Source of the DNA: Paenibacillus sp. G2S3
GTDB taxonomy: Bacteria > Bacillota > Bacilli > Paenibacillales > Paenibacillaceae
Length of the DNA stretch: 64,000 nt
Reading direction: 5' to 3'
NCBI RefSeq assembly: GCF_030123105.1
Contig: NZ_CP126095.1
Location: forward strand, 3,782,001-3,846,000
The notes beneath the pieces were generated by a model. That model did not search any database. It saw only the letters and a program-made list of their open reading frames with translations, and had not been told where the DNA came from. Position numbers and translations under genes: made by a program. Of the stretch, positions 28,413-36,843 are shown one piece after another; the stretch's first letter is position 1, and every line of letters begins with the position of its first letter.

Positions 28413-28426
28413 TTAGATATATATCT
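28413..28426. promoter_or_regulatory. Palindrome upstream of the ArsR-type gene
   Basis: TTAGATATATATCTAA is a perfect 16-bp palindrome (core at 28413-28426), 40-55 bp upstream of the regulator start. ArsR-family proteins bind such imperfect 12-2-12 or shorter palindromes, so autoregulation is plausible. Confidence 0.4.
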
Positions 28427-28553
28427 AATTATATAATAATCAACATTACTGTTGCAATGGTTATTATGTTTAATCTTAAGCTTATGGCAAAATGAATGAA
28501 TTTAGGGTAGGATTTAAAGAAAAGATAGTAACAATCAGGAGGTAACCCGCTGT

Positions 28554-29558
28554 ATGAAAGATGTAATTATTATCGGTGCAGGCCCTTGCGGCCTCTCGGC
28601 AGCTATCGAATGCCAGCGCCAAGGACTCTCCAGTCTCATTATTGAAAAAAGCTTTATCGTTCACTCCATTTATTTGTATCCAACAAATATGCAATTCTTC
28701 AGTACCGCTGAGTTATTAGAAATCGGAGACGTTCCTTTCACCTCAACCAATGATAAACCATACCGCCATGAAGCTCTTGTCTATTACCGCCGGGCTGCGA
28801 AGCAGTATGGTCTAGATATCGCCGCTTACGAAGAAGCGTTATCCATTGAGCCTCTGGAAGATGGAACCTTTGCTGTACATACGTCCAATATGCGGGGTGA
28901 GCATCACACTCGTATAACCGCAAATGTCGTTATTGCTACAGGTTATTTTGATCAGCCGAATATGATCGGTATTCCAGGGGAAGAACTTCCTAAAGTTACC
29001 CACTATTTCGGCGAAGCCCATCCATATACAGGGATGAAAGTTACAGTCATTGGTGGCAGTAATTCCGCGGTTGATGCAGCACTGGAGCTTATGCGTGTTG
29101 GAGCTACAGTGGATATGGTCTATCGTGGTGAGAGCATTTCCTCGAATATTAAGCCTTGGGTTCGGCCAATCTTTGAAGGGATGGTACAAAAGGGAAAGAT
29201 CACCCTCCATCTGGAATCACGCGTTACTGAAATTACGGCTAGTTCGGTTATCATTACAAGTCACAATGGAGACAAGAAATCTATAGATAATGATTTCGTC
29301 CTTGCTTTGACCGGCTTCCGGCCTAGCCGAGTGCTTCTTACTTCAGCGGGTGTAGTTATGGATGATGATTTGGATAAGCCAGCTTTTAATCCTTCAACCA
29401 TGGAAAGCAATGTTCCAGGTCTTTATGTTGCAGGAGTAATCGCCTCAGGTCGGAATGCGAATGAAGTGTTTATTGAGACAGGACGTGGGCATGGTAAACT
29501 TATCGCTGATCATATTCTTTCGAAGCGCAGTTCTCACAATAAGGAGTTGAACGTTTAA
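28554..29558 (+). CDS. ypdA: YpdA-family bacillithiol disulfide reductase
   Basis: 334 residues, ATG with CAGGAGG. FAD-binding [14 protein letters not shown] at the N-terminus and a second dinucleotide motif [15 protein letters not shown] in the middle; the [21 protein letters not shown] stretch is characteristic of YpdA. It lacks the CXXC of thioredoxin reductases. YpdA (Bdr) recycles oxidised bacillithiol with NADPH in Firmicutes. The downstream DUF441 gene starts one base after its stop. Confidence 0.93.
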   Translation: MKDVIIIGAGPCGLSAAIECQRQGLSSLIIEKSFIVHSIYLYPTNMQFFSTAELLEIGDVPFTSTNDKPYRHEALVYYRRAAKQYGLDIAAYEEALSIEPLEDGTFAVHTSNMRGEHHTRITANVVIATGYFDQPNMIGIPGEELPKVTHYFGEAHPYTGMKVTVIGGSNSAVDAALELMRVGATVDMVYRGESISSNIKPWVRPIFEGMVQKGKITLHLESRVTEITASSVIITSHNGDKKSIDNDFVLALTGFRPSRVLLTSAGVVMDDDLDKPAFNPSTMESNVPGLYVAGVIASGRNANEVFIETGRGHGKLIADHILSKRSSHNKELNV

Positions 29559-29559
29559 G

Positions 29560-30003
29560 ATGGACATGACCTCTTTGCTTTTACTTGGACTTGCTGCACT
29601 CGGTATTATAAGCAGTAATTCCCCTGTAACCATAGCAATGGTCGTCCTACTACTGCTAAGAGTTCTTGGCCTGCAGCAGACCTTCCCTTGGCTTGAAAAA
29701 TATGGTTTAACCATCGGGATTATCATTCTTACAATCGGGGTCATGACACCTTTGGCCAGCGGAAAAATATCGCTACAGATGGTCGGTCAATCCTTCCTCC
29801 ACTGGAAGTCTCTTCTTGCGATTGCGATCGGCATTCTCGTCGCTTATCTTGGTGGGCGCGGAGCCATCCTTATGACCAACCAGCCCACAGTTGTTGCCGG
29901 TCTTTTGATCGGAACAGTGATTGGCGTGGCATTGTTCAAGGGTGTCCCTGTAGGACCACTTATCGCAGCCGGTATATTGTCGCTCTTGATTGGTAAAATG
30001 TAA
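29560..30003 (+). CDS. DUF441 family integral membrane protein
   Basis: 147 residues with AAGGAG upstream, inside the end of ypdA. Four to five hydrophobic helices ([69 protein letters not shown]) and the conserved [16 protein letters not shown] end match DUF441 (YtwI). Function unknown. Probably co-transcribed with ypdA. Confidence 0.85.
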   Translation: MDMTSLLLLGLAALGIISSNSPVTIAMVVLLLLRVLGLQQTFPWLEKYGLTIGIIILTIGVMTPLASGKISLQMVGQSFLHWKSLLAIAIGILVAYLGGRGAILMTNQPTVVAGLLIGTVIGVALFKGVPVGPLIAAGILSLLIGKM

Positions 30004-30026
30004 TAATGGGGCAACCATTGAACACA

Positions 30027-30080
30027 AAAGTAGAGCAGCAATCTCCACTATCGAGAGAATCGCTGCTCTACTTTATTTTT
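30027..30080. terminator. Bidirectional terminator between DUF441 and anti-sigma genes
   Basis: AAAGTAGAGCAGC pairs with GCTGCTCTACTTT around a long loop; T-rich TTTATTTTT follows on the plus strand and TTTTGTG on the minus strand. Confidence 0.8.
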
Positions 30081-31026
30081 ATTCAGCCTGAGAAATGGAC
30101 TGTGGAATTTCCTGAGATGAACGTTTTTCTACAAATAGCAAATCACCAACACCATACTCTGCTTGAATTTTTTTCAACTGATCCAAAGCTTCTGCTTCTG
30201 TATTGAAATACCCAGCTTCCACTAGGAATAATCCCTTCTGATCCTTTAATACGCGCACGTTCTCTAACCCGAACAACATCTCTTCAGCCATGCCTTGACT
30301 CTCGCCGGAAGGCTCTGAGACCGTTCTAAGTGAATAGATAGAAGTTCCTTCCCCCACGTCACCCTTCTTATCCTTCAATGTGATTGCCACCTGAGCTGGT
30401 TCCTTGTATTCCTTCACCTCATAAGCGACTGGCTCTTTGAAGGTTACATTGAAACGTATCATCGAGTCATCCAATGTAATTAAAGGATAAGCATCTTGAA
30501 CATACTTGCTTTCTTTTAATGTCTCAATATCTTTAACAGCTGAGAAGTTCCTTGCCCCACTCACGGTTACGGTCATTGTATAAGGATTGTCTGTAAATTT
30601 TACGTTATAAGAGCTTGCAAGGTCTTGTGTATTATCCGAATTTGCAAAGTTCAAAATCATTTGATCACTGTTCTTCTGATGTTTCAACGAAATAAAATTC
30701 ACATCTACTCCATCCTGTATCGTACCGCCGCCTGCACTTCCATCCGTAAATTTCAATACACTTACCAGCTTACCGAGAACTGGCACTTGATTCATACTAT
30801 CTGCAAAAGCGGGTACTGTATTAACACCCACTGTAAAAGAAATGATAACTGCTGCTGCAACTGATCCTGTCCATTTTAATCCGCTCATTTTTATTCCTCT
30901 TTTCTGTTGTTTATAACGTCTTCCTCTTTCAATACCTTTACGAGAAGCTTGTGATAGTTCTTCAGGGATTTCAATATCGTTGTATGCATTCTGTAAACGT
31001 TCATGTTGATTATCCAAAGTACTCAC
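30079..31026 (-). CDS. Membrane-anchored DUF4179 protein, likely anti-sigma factor
   Basis: 315 residues if started at GTG 31026, overlapping the sigma gene by 17 bp; TTG 31017 is better spaced from AAGGGG, so the true start is one of the two. About 45 cytoplasmic residues, a single helix (GSVAAAVIISFTVGVNTVPAFA) and a large outer domain resembling DUF4179, ending in a SPOR-like segment (LVEAGYFNTEAEALDQLKKIQAEYG). By position and layout I infer a regulator that holds the adjacent sigma factor inactive. It could also respond to cell-wall fragments through the SPOR-like end. Confidence 0.78.
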   Translation of the reverse strand: MSTLDNQHERLQNAYNDIEIPEELSQASRKGIERGRRYKQQKRGIKMSGLKWTGSVAAAVIISFTVGVNTVPAFADSMNQVPVLGKLVSVLKFTDGSAGGGTIQDGVDVNFISLKHQKNSDQMILNFANSDNTQDLASSYNVKFTDNPYTMTVTVSGARNFSAVKDIETLKESKYVQDAYPLITLDDSMIRFNVTFKEPVAYEVKEYKEPAQVAITLKDKKGDVGEGTSIYSLRTVSEPSGESQGMAEEMLFGLENVRVLKDQKGLFLVEAGYFNTEAEALDQLKKIQAEYGVGDLLFVEKRSSQEIPQSISQAE

Positions 31027-31546
31027 TCCCCTTCATATTAATTTTTAATTTTCCTAAACCCCGATAGATAACGGTCTTCACTGTACTCTCTGGCATGTCC
31101 AATACCCCGGCAATTTCCTTTATGGGCAAGTCTTCAAAATATCTCATCACAATGATCATTCTTGATCTTTTATCAAGGACTCTTAACGCCTCCTGTAGAT
31201 CAATGACGTCCTCTATAGGTTCTGAAGCGTAACTACCTTCGGGATTTTTCTCCATATAGACGATTCTTTTAGATTTCCGGATAAAGTCCAAGGCACAATT
31301 GACGGCTATTTTTGTGAGCCAGGTTTTAAAATATTGAGGTTGCTGCAGTTTATGAATAGAGATGTACGCTTTGTAGACGGTCTCCTGCACAATCTCCAGC
31401 GCATCATCCTTATTCCTCACATAGGAGTATGCCATACGGTAAAGTCGCTCCTGCATCCCATCTATCAGTGCAGTAAAGCTGTCTTCATCACCCGCTATCG
31501 CCTTTTCCTCCAGCTCTGTTGTATTCAAGTTCTCACTACCTTTCAT
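31010..31546 (-). CDS. ECF-type sigma-70 family factor
   Basis: 178 residues from ATG 31546. Region 2 (ERLYRMAYSYVRNKDDALEIVQETVYKAY, KTWLTKIAVNCALDFIRK) and region 4 (DLPIKEIAGVLDMPESTVKTVIYRGLGKL) are clear. No strong ribosome site precedes the ATG, and a TTG 45 nt upstream is an alternative. Paired and overlapping with the DUF4179 gene. Confidence 0.88.
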   Translation of the reverse strand: MKGSENLNTTELEEKAIAGDEDSFTALIDGMQERLYRMAYSYVRNKDDALEIVQETVYKAYISIHKLQQPQYFKTWLTKIAVNCALDFIRKSKRIVYMEKNPEGSYASEPIEDVIDLQEALRVLDKRSRMIIVMRYFEDLPIKEIAGVLDMPESTVKTVIYRGLGKLKINMKGSEYFG

Positions 31547-31559
31547 GTTGCTTATATTT

Positions 31560-31590
31560 TTTAGACGCACTTGATATTCAAAAAGACTCA
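31560..31590 (-). promoter_or_regulatory. Possible autoregulatory ECF promoter
   Basis: On the minus strand, upstream of ATG 31546, TGAGTC and CGTCTA are separated by about 17 nt. CGTC is a typical -10 core of ECF factors; the -35 is a weak match. Confidence 0.3.
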
Positions 31591-31600
31591 AATGGGTTTA

Positions 31601-31630
31601 AAAAAAATGGCCCTCTCTCCCGAGAAGACC
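31601..31630 (-). terminator. Terminator of the ABC exporter gene
   Basis: On the minus strand GGTCTTCTC-GGGA-GAGAGGGCC (with G-U pairs) runs into ATTTTTTTT, 33 bp past the exporter stop. Confidence 0.75.
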
Positions 31631-31662
31631 ACCTAAGTAATTTATTGTAATGTTATATCTTA

Positions 31663-33411
31663 TCATGTATCCAAATGCTGTACGTTAAACAATCTCGCAT
31701 AACTTCCATCTAGCCCCATCAGTTCTTCATGTGTACCACGTTCTGTAATTTCACCATTCTCAAGCACAACGATCTGATCCGCATGTGTAATGGTAGACAG
31801 CCTATGCGCAACAATAAGTGTAGTACGTTCCGACGAGAGAGATTGCAGCGCTTGTTGAATTAAATGCTCTGATTCCAGATCCAGCGCTGACGTAGCTTCG
31901 TCTAAAATAAGAACCTTAGGGTCTTTAAGAAACACCCTTGCTATGGCAACCCGTTGCTTTTGCCCGCCGGACAGCTTCACTCCACGTTCTCCCACCTCTG
32001 TGTCATAGCCTAGCGGCAGCTGCTCAATAAAATCATGTGCGTTCGCAGCTTTCGCAGCAGATAGGACTTCCTCCTCTGTAGCATTAGGATTACCGAACAA
32101 AATATTATCTCGTACAGATCCACTAAATAAGAAGTTATCTTGAAGTACCATCCCAACAGCTCTTCGTAAACTCTCTTGCGTCAAACCTTGTATATCCTGA
32201 CCATCCATCTGGAGGCTACCTTTGCTGATGTCATAGAATCGCGGGATCAAGCTGATGAGAGAGGACTTTCCACCACCACTCATTCCGACAAAAGCGACCG
32301 TCTGTCCAGGTTTAATACTTAAATTGATATCCTTCAGTACCCAATCATTCTCTTCGTTGTATTTGAACCATACATTATGAAAATCAATTTCACCTCTTGC
32401 ATTCGTCAGAGGTCTCGCTCCCGGTTTATCCACGATATCATAAGGCTCTTCTAGCAGCTCAAGCACCCGTTCAAGGGAAGCCGAAGCTTGTGTAAGCACT
32501 GTCGAGGAATTAATTAATCGCCGCAACGGCGCATACATCCGGTCAAGATAGCCGAAGAAAGCAACAAAGGTTCCGACTGTCAAATTGCCATGAATCACTT
32601 GATAACCACCGTATCCGATGACTAGCAGTGGTGCAATATCCGTTAATGTGTTAATAATCGCGAAGGTAATCGCGTTCCAACGGGTTTGAGCCATCGCTTT
32701 TTTGAGAAAGTTACCGTTAATATCTTCAAACTGCTTCTGATCCACTTTTTCCATGGTGAAGCTGCGAATGATCGATATGCCTTGAATCCGTTCATGAAGA
32801 TAGCCTTGAATGCCTGCCAGAGCTTGTGAACGGTCTTTGGTTAACACCTTAAGTCGTTTATATAGTTTACTTACCGCAAAGGCGTAAAATGGAAGGACAG
32901 CGATAGATACTAGCGCCAGTACCGGATTTAAATAAAACATAAACCCGAGCGCAAACACTAGCGTAAATAAATCCAGCCATACATTCATCATTCCGACTTC
33001 TACTAAATTTTTAGTCTGTTCTACATCATTTATAAATCTCGAAATCGCTTCGCCCACTTTTGTATTCTGATAATACCTTAGCGACAACCGCTGTAAGTGA
33101 CTGTATAGCTTGTTCCGCATATCGAACAATATCTTGCTTGTAATCAACTGGGCAAAATACTGCCGGTAATATTCTACCGGTCCCCTTACAATGACGAATA
33201 AAACAAAAGCGCCCCCGAGGATGAGCATCAATTGGGATACCCGCTCCTCAACACTCATGGCAGGGTTCATCAGCAGGTCATCAACTACGTATTTCAGAAT
33301 CATAGGCAGTGTCAACGGGATGCTGAACTTGATCATGCCTATACAGAGCGTAAATACAATCCATTTCATGTAAGGACGTACAAAAGTAAAATATGATTTC
33401 CATTGCTTCAC
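31663..33411 (-). CDS. ABC exporter, fused permease/ATPase (MsbA/BmrA-like)
   Basis: 582 residues starting at GTG 33411 (AAAGGA upstream at about 12 nt). Six membrane helices in the first 310 residues; ATPase domain with Walker A GMSGGGKSS, signature LSGGQKQRVAIAR, Walker B VLILDEATSALD with catalytic Glu, and H-loop AHRLST. Both catalytic sites are canonical, so it probably works as a homodimer. Exports lipid or drug-like substrates; specificity not visible. Confidence 0.92.
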   Translation of the reverse strand: MKQWKSYFTFVRPYMKWIVFTLCIGMIKFSIPLTLPMILKYVVDDLLMNPAMSVEERVSQLMLILGGAFVLFVIVRGPVEYYRQYFAQLITSKILFDMRNKLYSHLQRLSLRYYQNTKVGEAISRFINDVEQTKNLVEVGMMNVWLDLFTLVFALGFMFYLNPVLALVSIAVLPFYAFAVSKLYKRLKVLTKDRSQALAGIQGYLHERIQGISIIRSFTMEKVDQKQFEDINGNFLKKAMAQTRWNAITFAIINTLTDIAPLLVIGYGGYQVIHGNLTVGTFVAFFGYLDRMYAPLRRLINSSTVLTQASASLERVLELLEEPYDIVDKPGARPLTNARGEIDFHNVWFKYNEENDWVLKDINLSIKPGQTVAFVGMSGGGKSSLISLIPRFYDISKGSLQMDGQDIQGLTQESLRRAVGMVLQDNFLFSGSVRDNILFGNPNATEEEVLSAAKAANAHDFIEQLPLGYDTEVGERGVKLSGGQKQRVAIARVFLKDPKVLILDEATSALDLESEHLIQQALQSLSSERTTLIVAHRLSTITHADQIVVLENGEITERGTHEELMGLDGSYARLFNVQHLDT

Positions 33412-33535
33412 AGGAATATTCTGTCCTTTCTCTTTACTGAGTTGCTAAGTACAGTTGACTTTTGCGCTCTACAGTGTTTTTATATTTTTAAGTCCATAAG
33501 TACGATAGCAGTACCCGAACTTCAGGAGGATAACG

Positions 33536-34051
33536 ATGTCTAGACAATTTGTGACGGAAGCCGTCATGATGGCGATTTACGGCCAGCTTCTCATATCGAG
33601 CAGCCCTGTAGAATATATAGTGCCTTATACGACTGTGATGGAATTATACGAACTGCGGGATAGTGATGATCCGTTAATGAACCGTCCAGATGATGACAAG
33701 CATGTCAAACTCAAGATTGGTGAGCTCATTGCCTATTTCGAAGAGCCACTTAATGCTAAAAAAATCAACCGCTGTCTGGCCGTTCCTTGGGCAAAAAGCT
33801 CCGGTATTCTATTAGGCGGACAATCAAAGATTACCATCATTAACAGCATGGATACCGCCGTTTACGGCGAAACGTTCGATCCTATCGAAACGGAGCTCCT
33901 ATTGTCCTCTCAACGTGAGAAGGTGCCTATTCTTACCGACCAATTCGAGCTGATTCAACGCATTATTGAAGGTGGAGTCCCTGTTCAAGTATACGACATC
34001 GACGATTTCGATTTTGCTATGGAGGAAGAAACGTTTCACAATTCGCACTGA
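33536..34051 (+). CDS. Conserved hypothetical protein
   Basis: 171 residues, ATG with CAGGAGG. Soluble, mixed alpha/beta, acidic C-terminus (DIDDFDFAMEEE). I do not recognise a catalytic motif; proteins of this layout may carry an ADP-heptose synthase name in databases, for which nothing in the sequence gives support. The start QFVTEAVMMAIYGQLL and the block GELIAYFEEPLNAKKINRCL may be useful search seeds. Stands alone between two terminators. Confidence 0.7.
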   Translation: MSRQFVTEAVMMAIYGQLLISSSPVEYIVPYTTVMELYELRDSDDPLMNRPDDDKHVKLKIGELIAYFEEPLNAKKINRCLAVPWAKSSGILLGGQSKITIINSMDTAVYGETFDPIETELLLSSQREKVPILTDQFELIQRIIEGGVPVQVYDIDDFDFAMEEETFHNSH

Positions 34052-34066
34052 TTATATCAACGTAGA

Positions 34067-34096
34067 AAAAGCCCCTGCCTTTTGGCAAGGGCTTTT
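34067..34096 (+). terminator. Terminator after the 171-codon gene
   Basis: AAGCCCCTGCC-TTTT-GGCAAGGGCTT followed by TTCATC; A-run on the other side could make it bidirectional. Confidence 0.75.
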
Positions 34097-34125
34097 CATC
34101 ATCAGTTAAAAAAGAATTAAGACTT

Positions 34126-34443
34126 TTATACCTCTACTTCACCAGGTACCAACTTGGCTTCATACTTATATTCAATGTCATCCTCTGCCTCAGAATACAC
34201 AATAGTTAAGCCGTAGCCTTCCATATACCATAAGTCCTGCTCCTCCATGTAGAACAAAATACCGTCTTGTTCAACCTGTATTGCCGGTCGTGCAGGAGCC
34301 TCTGTTGCGATCCCTAGTGAGAAGCCAGGGTGAAGTCCACCTCCCGAGCTATAGCGGGGAAATAAACGAATATAGTCTCCATTGTTAAGATCCAGTTCTC
34401 TTTTAAACCAAGCTGCCGCTGCTTGACTAATTTCCATGTTCAT
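34126..34443 (-). CDS. HesB/YneR-like protein
   Basis: 105 residues with AAGGAG upstream. The fold pattern (ISQAAAAWFKRELDL, YIRLFPRYSSGGGLHPGFSLGI, ILFYMEEQDLWY) follows the HesB/IscA-like domain of the YneR type. The three conserved iron-sulfur Cys of IscA are absent (no Cys at all), so it is unlikely to be an Fe-S carrier. Function unknown. Confidence 0.75.
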   Translation of the reverse strand: MNMEISQAAAAWFKRELDLNNGDYIRLFPRYSSGGGLHPGFSLGIATEAPARPAIQVEQDGILFYMEEQDLWYMEGYGLTIVYSEAEDDIEYKYEAKLVPGEVEV

Positions 34444-34543
34444 TTCTCTCAGCTCCTTTGTATAGTCTAATCATACTGAAAATGAATCGATATTCAAATA
34501 CCTTTATACAATTAATGTTTTCCCAAGCCCCTCAAAAATTAGT

Positions 34544-34573
34544 TTGACAACTTTGCGAAGCGAGTGATAAACT
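34544..34573 (+). promoter_or_regulatory. Promoter of the bmr-type leader and exporter operon
   Basis: Perfect -35 TTGACA (34544-34549), 18-nt spacer, TAAACT (34568-34573). It is followed at 34580-34602 by the inverted repeat ATAACTA-N9-TAGTTAT, which would sit at the transcript start and could be an operator or a 5' stem. Confidence 0.65.
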
Positions 34574-34579
34574 CTGAAC

Positions 34580-34602
34580 ATAACTAACGGTCTACTAGTT
34601 AT
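34580..34602. promoter_or_regulatory. Inverted repeat at the start of the bmr-type transcript
   Basis: ATAACTA (34580-34586) and TAGTTAT (34596-34602) separated by 9 nt; spacing and position just past the -10 suit a repressor site. Confidence 0.4.
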
Positions 34603-34643
34603 TACCAAAAGTTATTATTAAATCAATGAAAGGGGTGAGCGCG

Positions 34644-34736
34644 GTGTTTACGAAGTTACAGCCATATCATATTACTATTGTTGGAATTTCAAATCAACTG
34701 AATACCGAAGCAGCCCAAGTGGTGAAACCATCCTGA
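34644..34736 (+). CDS. Leader peptide upstream of the bmrCD-type exporter genes
   Basis: 30 codons from GTG 34644 (MFTKLQPYHITIVGISNQ at the start), with AAAGGGG eight nt upstream. An in-frame GTG nine nt earlier is too near the ribosome site. The ORF ends about 100 nt before a strong terminator that sits in front of the exporter genes. In B. subtilis, bmrCD is preceded by the leader ORF bmrB and controlled by ribosome-mediated attenuation; order and spacing here match that arrangement. I judge homology by position only, as I could not compare sequences. Confidence 0.7.
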   Translation: MFTKLQPYHITIVGISNQLNTEAAQVVKPS

Positions 34737-34789
34737 AGTTCCCTGCGAGTGTAATTGATCGTATAACTTTAGTTCTTGAAGGTCTCTCA

Positions 34790-34873
34790 CATGCCTGGTG
34801 CTGTATAGCACCGTGCGCATGATAGCTGTAAATTACAGGCATATCGTCCGTTTCCGGATGATATGCCTTTTTT
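34790..34873 (+). promoter_or_regulatory. Transcription attenuator with mutually exclusive hairpins
   Basis: Three pairings compete. (1) CATGC (34790-34794) with GCATG (34817-34821), enclosing GGTGC/GCACC. (2) ATGCCTG (34791-34797) with CAGGCAT (34836-34842). (3) The terminator, AGGCATATCGTCCG (34837-34850) with CGGATGATATGCCT (34855-34868), then six Ts. Pairing 2 uses the 5' arm of the terminator and the 5' arm of hairpin 1, so it would be the antiterminator. Which state forms would depend on ribosome position on the leader ORF. Confidence 0.7.
34837..34873 (+). terminator. Intrinsic terminator of the attenuator
   Basis: A 14-bp stem with one internal G-U, tetraloop TTTC and a T6 tract, 175 bp before the first exporter gene. 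Confidence 0.9.
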
Positions 34874-35047
34874 GTTTAAATATAAGAATTTATATGTTCC
34901 ACGATATAGATTTTCTTATATTTCTTCGAGAAATGGTTGTCATCTTTGATGGATGACAACGTCGTTTCTTGTTGGCTGTTGAGATAACCACTTGCGCTTT
35001 TTTCCAACATCAAAGCTATTACTTTAACTCGAAAGGAAGGGATTTAC

Positions 35048-36796
35048 TTGTTCTCCGTTCTCCGTAATCTCGGCTGGTTCTTTCGCCGAGAAAAAAGGCG
35101 TTACCTGATTGGCCTGATCTTACTTATTGGTGTAGGTGTTCTTGAATTATTCCCCCCACGTCTGCTAGGCAATGCCATTGACGACATAGTACGCGGTTCT
35201 ATTACTACAGCATCATTAGCCAAATATATTGGCATGATCCTCATTTTACTGCTAGTCATTTATTGGATTACCTACATATGGATGCACAAATTATTCGGAG
35301 GCTCCAACCTCGTAGAGCGCCTGCTGCGCTCGAGATTTATGAATCATTTGATGACCATGACCCCTTCGTTTTTCGAACGCAATCGAACGGGTGACCTGAT
35401 GGCTCGGGCAACCAACGATATCAGAGCTGTCTCTGCTACCGTTGGATTCGGGATGCTCACCCTGGTGGATTCTACAATCTACCTTACAGTCGTACTGTTC
35501 GCTATGGGTTTTCTCGTCAGCTGGAAGCTGACTCTTGCAGCGGTATTACCATTACCACTAATTGCGATAGCTATGATTTTTTATGGTAAAGCGATCCATG
35601 ATCGTTACAGCTTAGCACAAGATGCATTCGGAGATATGAATGATCAGGTTCTCGAATCTATCTCAGGTGTGCGGGTTATCCGTGCTTATGTACAAGAGAG
35701 ACTTGATGAGAAGCGTTTCTCGGACATTACAGAAGATGTATACAACAAGAACATGGCCGTCGCCCGTGTCGATGCCTTCTTCGAACCGACGATTCGGTTC
35801 TGCGTAGGACTCAGCTACATTATCGGTCTTACCTATGGGATTTATCTTGTGTTCCGTAATCAGATCACGCTAGGTGATCTTGTCTCCTTCAATATGTACC
35901 TCGGAATGATCGTATGGCCGATGTTCGCCATTGGAGAGCTAATTAACATCATGCAACGTGGTGGTGCCTCTCTCGAACGTATTGATGAGACGCTAAACTC
36001 CAAAGCGGATGTTCAGAGTGCTGCTAACCCGGTTCACGTTGCAAATCCTACCCAAATTGAACTTAACAATGTGACCTTCCGTTATCCTTCATCGACGATT
36101 GACAATCTAACTAATGTCAGCCTGAACCTGAACCAAGGGCAAACACTAGGTGTAGTCGGTCGCACGGGTAGCGGTAAATCAACGCTTCTCAAACAGCTTC
36201 TTAGAGAATATCCGACAGGCAATGGTGAAATTCTCATCTCTGGTGTTCCTATTCAACAGATTTCATTGGATCAACTGCATAGCTGGATGGGTTATGTTCC
36301 TCAAGAACAGATTCTTTTCTCCAAATCAGTACGTCAGAATATTCAATTTGGTCTAGACAACGCGGATGACGATACGATCATGAAAGCCATCACAGCTGCC
36401 GCCTTCCAAAATGACTTAGGAACATTATCCGACGGTCTAGATACGTTGGTTGGTGAACGTGGAGTATCCTTATCCGGTGGACAAAAACAACGTGTATCCT
36501 TATCCAGAGCCTTTATCGCAAATCCAGATGTACTGATTCTGGACGATGCCTTATCCGCTGTTGACGCTCGAACTGAAGCTCAGATCATTGAGAATATTCG
36601 CCAAGAGCGTGCAGGTAAGACTACATTGATCTCTACGCACCGCCTCTCTGCTGTTCAACATGCCGACATGATCGTCGTACTTGATAACGGACATATCGTT
36701 GAACGTGGTACGCATCAGGAGCTATTGGATATGAATGGCTGGTACCGCGAGCAGTATGACCGGCAGCAAGTAGAGAATAATTTATCGAATGATTAA
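35048..36796 (+). CDS. bmrC: ABC multidrug exporter subunit, BmrC/YheI-like
   Basis: 582 residues from TTG 35048 with AGGAAGG upstream. Six membrane helices (residues 1-310) and an ATPase with Walker A GRTGSGKST and signature LSGGQKQRVSLSR. Walker B reads VLILDDALSAVD: Asp replaces the catalytic Glu, as in the degenerate half of heterodimeric exporters such as BmrC. It must work with the next gene product. The pair in Bacillus exports dyes and antibiotics and is induced by translation inhibitors. Confidence 0.9.
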   Translation: MFSVLRNLGWFFRREKRRYLIGLILLIGVGVLELFPPRLLGNAIDDIVRGSITTASLAKYIGMILILLLVIYWITYIWMHKLFGGSNLVERLLRSRFMNHLMTMTPSFFERNRTGDLMARATNDIRAVSATVGFGMLTLVDSTIYLTVVLFAMGFLVSWKLTLAAVLPLPLIAIAMIFYGKAIHDRYSLAQDAFGDMNDQVLESISGVRVIRAYVQERLDEKRFSDITEDVYNKNMAVARVDAFFEPTIRFCVGLSYIIGLTYGIYLVFRNQITLGDLVSFNMYLGMIVWPMFAIGELINIMQRGGASLERIDETLNSKADVQSAANPVHVANPTQIELNNVTFRYPSSTIDNLTNVSLNLNQGQTLGVVGRTGSGKSTLLKQLLREYPTGNGEILISGVPIQQISLDQLHSWMGYVPQEQILFSKSVRQNIQFGLDNADDDTIMKAITAAAFQNDLGTLSDGLDTLVGERGVSLSGGQKQRVSLSRAFIANPDVLILDDALSAVDARTEAQIIENIRQERAGKTTLISTHRLSAVQHADMIVVLDNGHIVERGTHQELLDMNGWYREQYDRQQVENNLSND

Positions 36797-36843
36797 AAGA
36801 CATACTAGCTATGATAATGCAAAACTTTTAGGAGGTGTCACCG

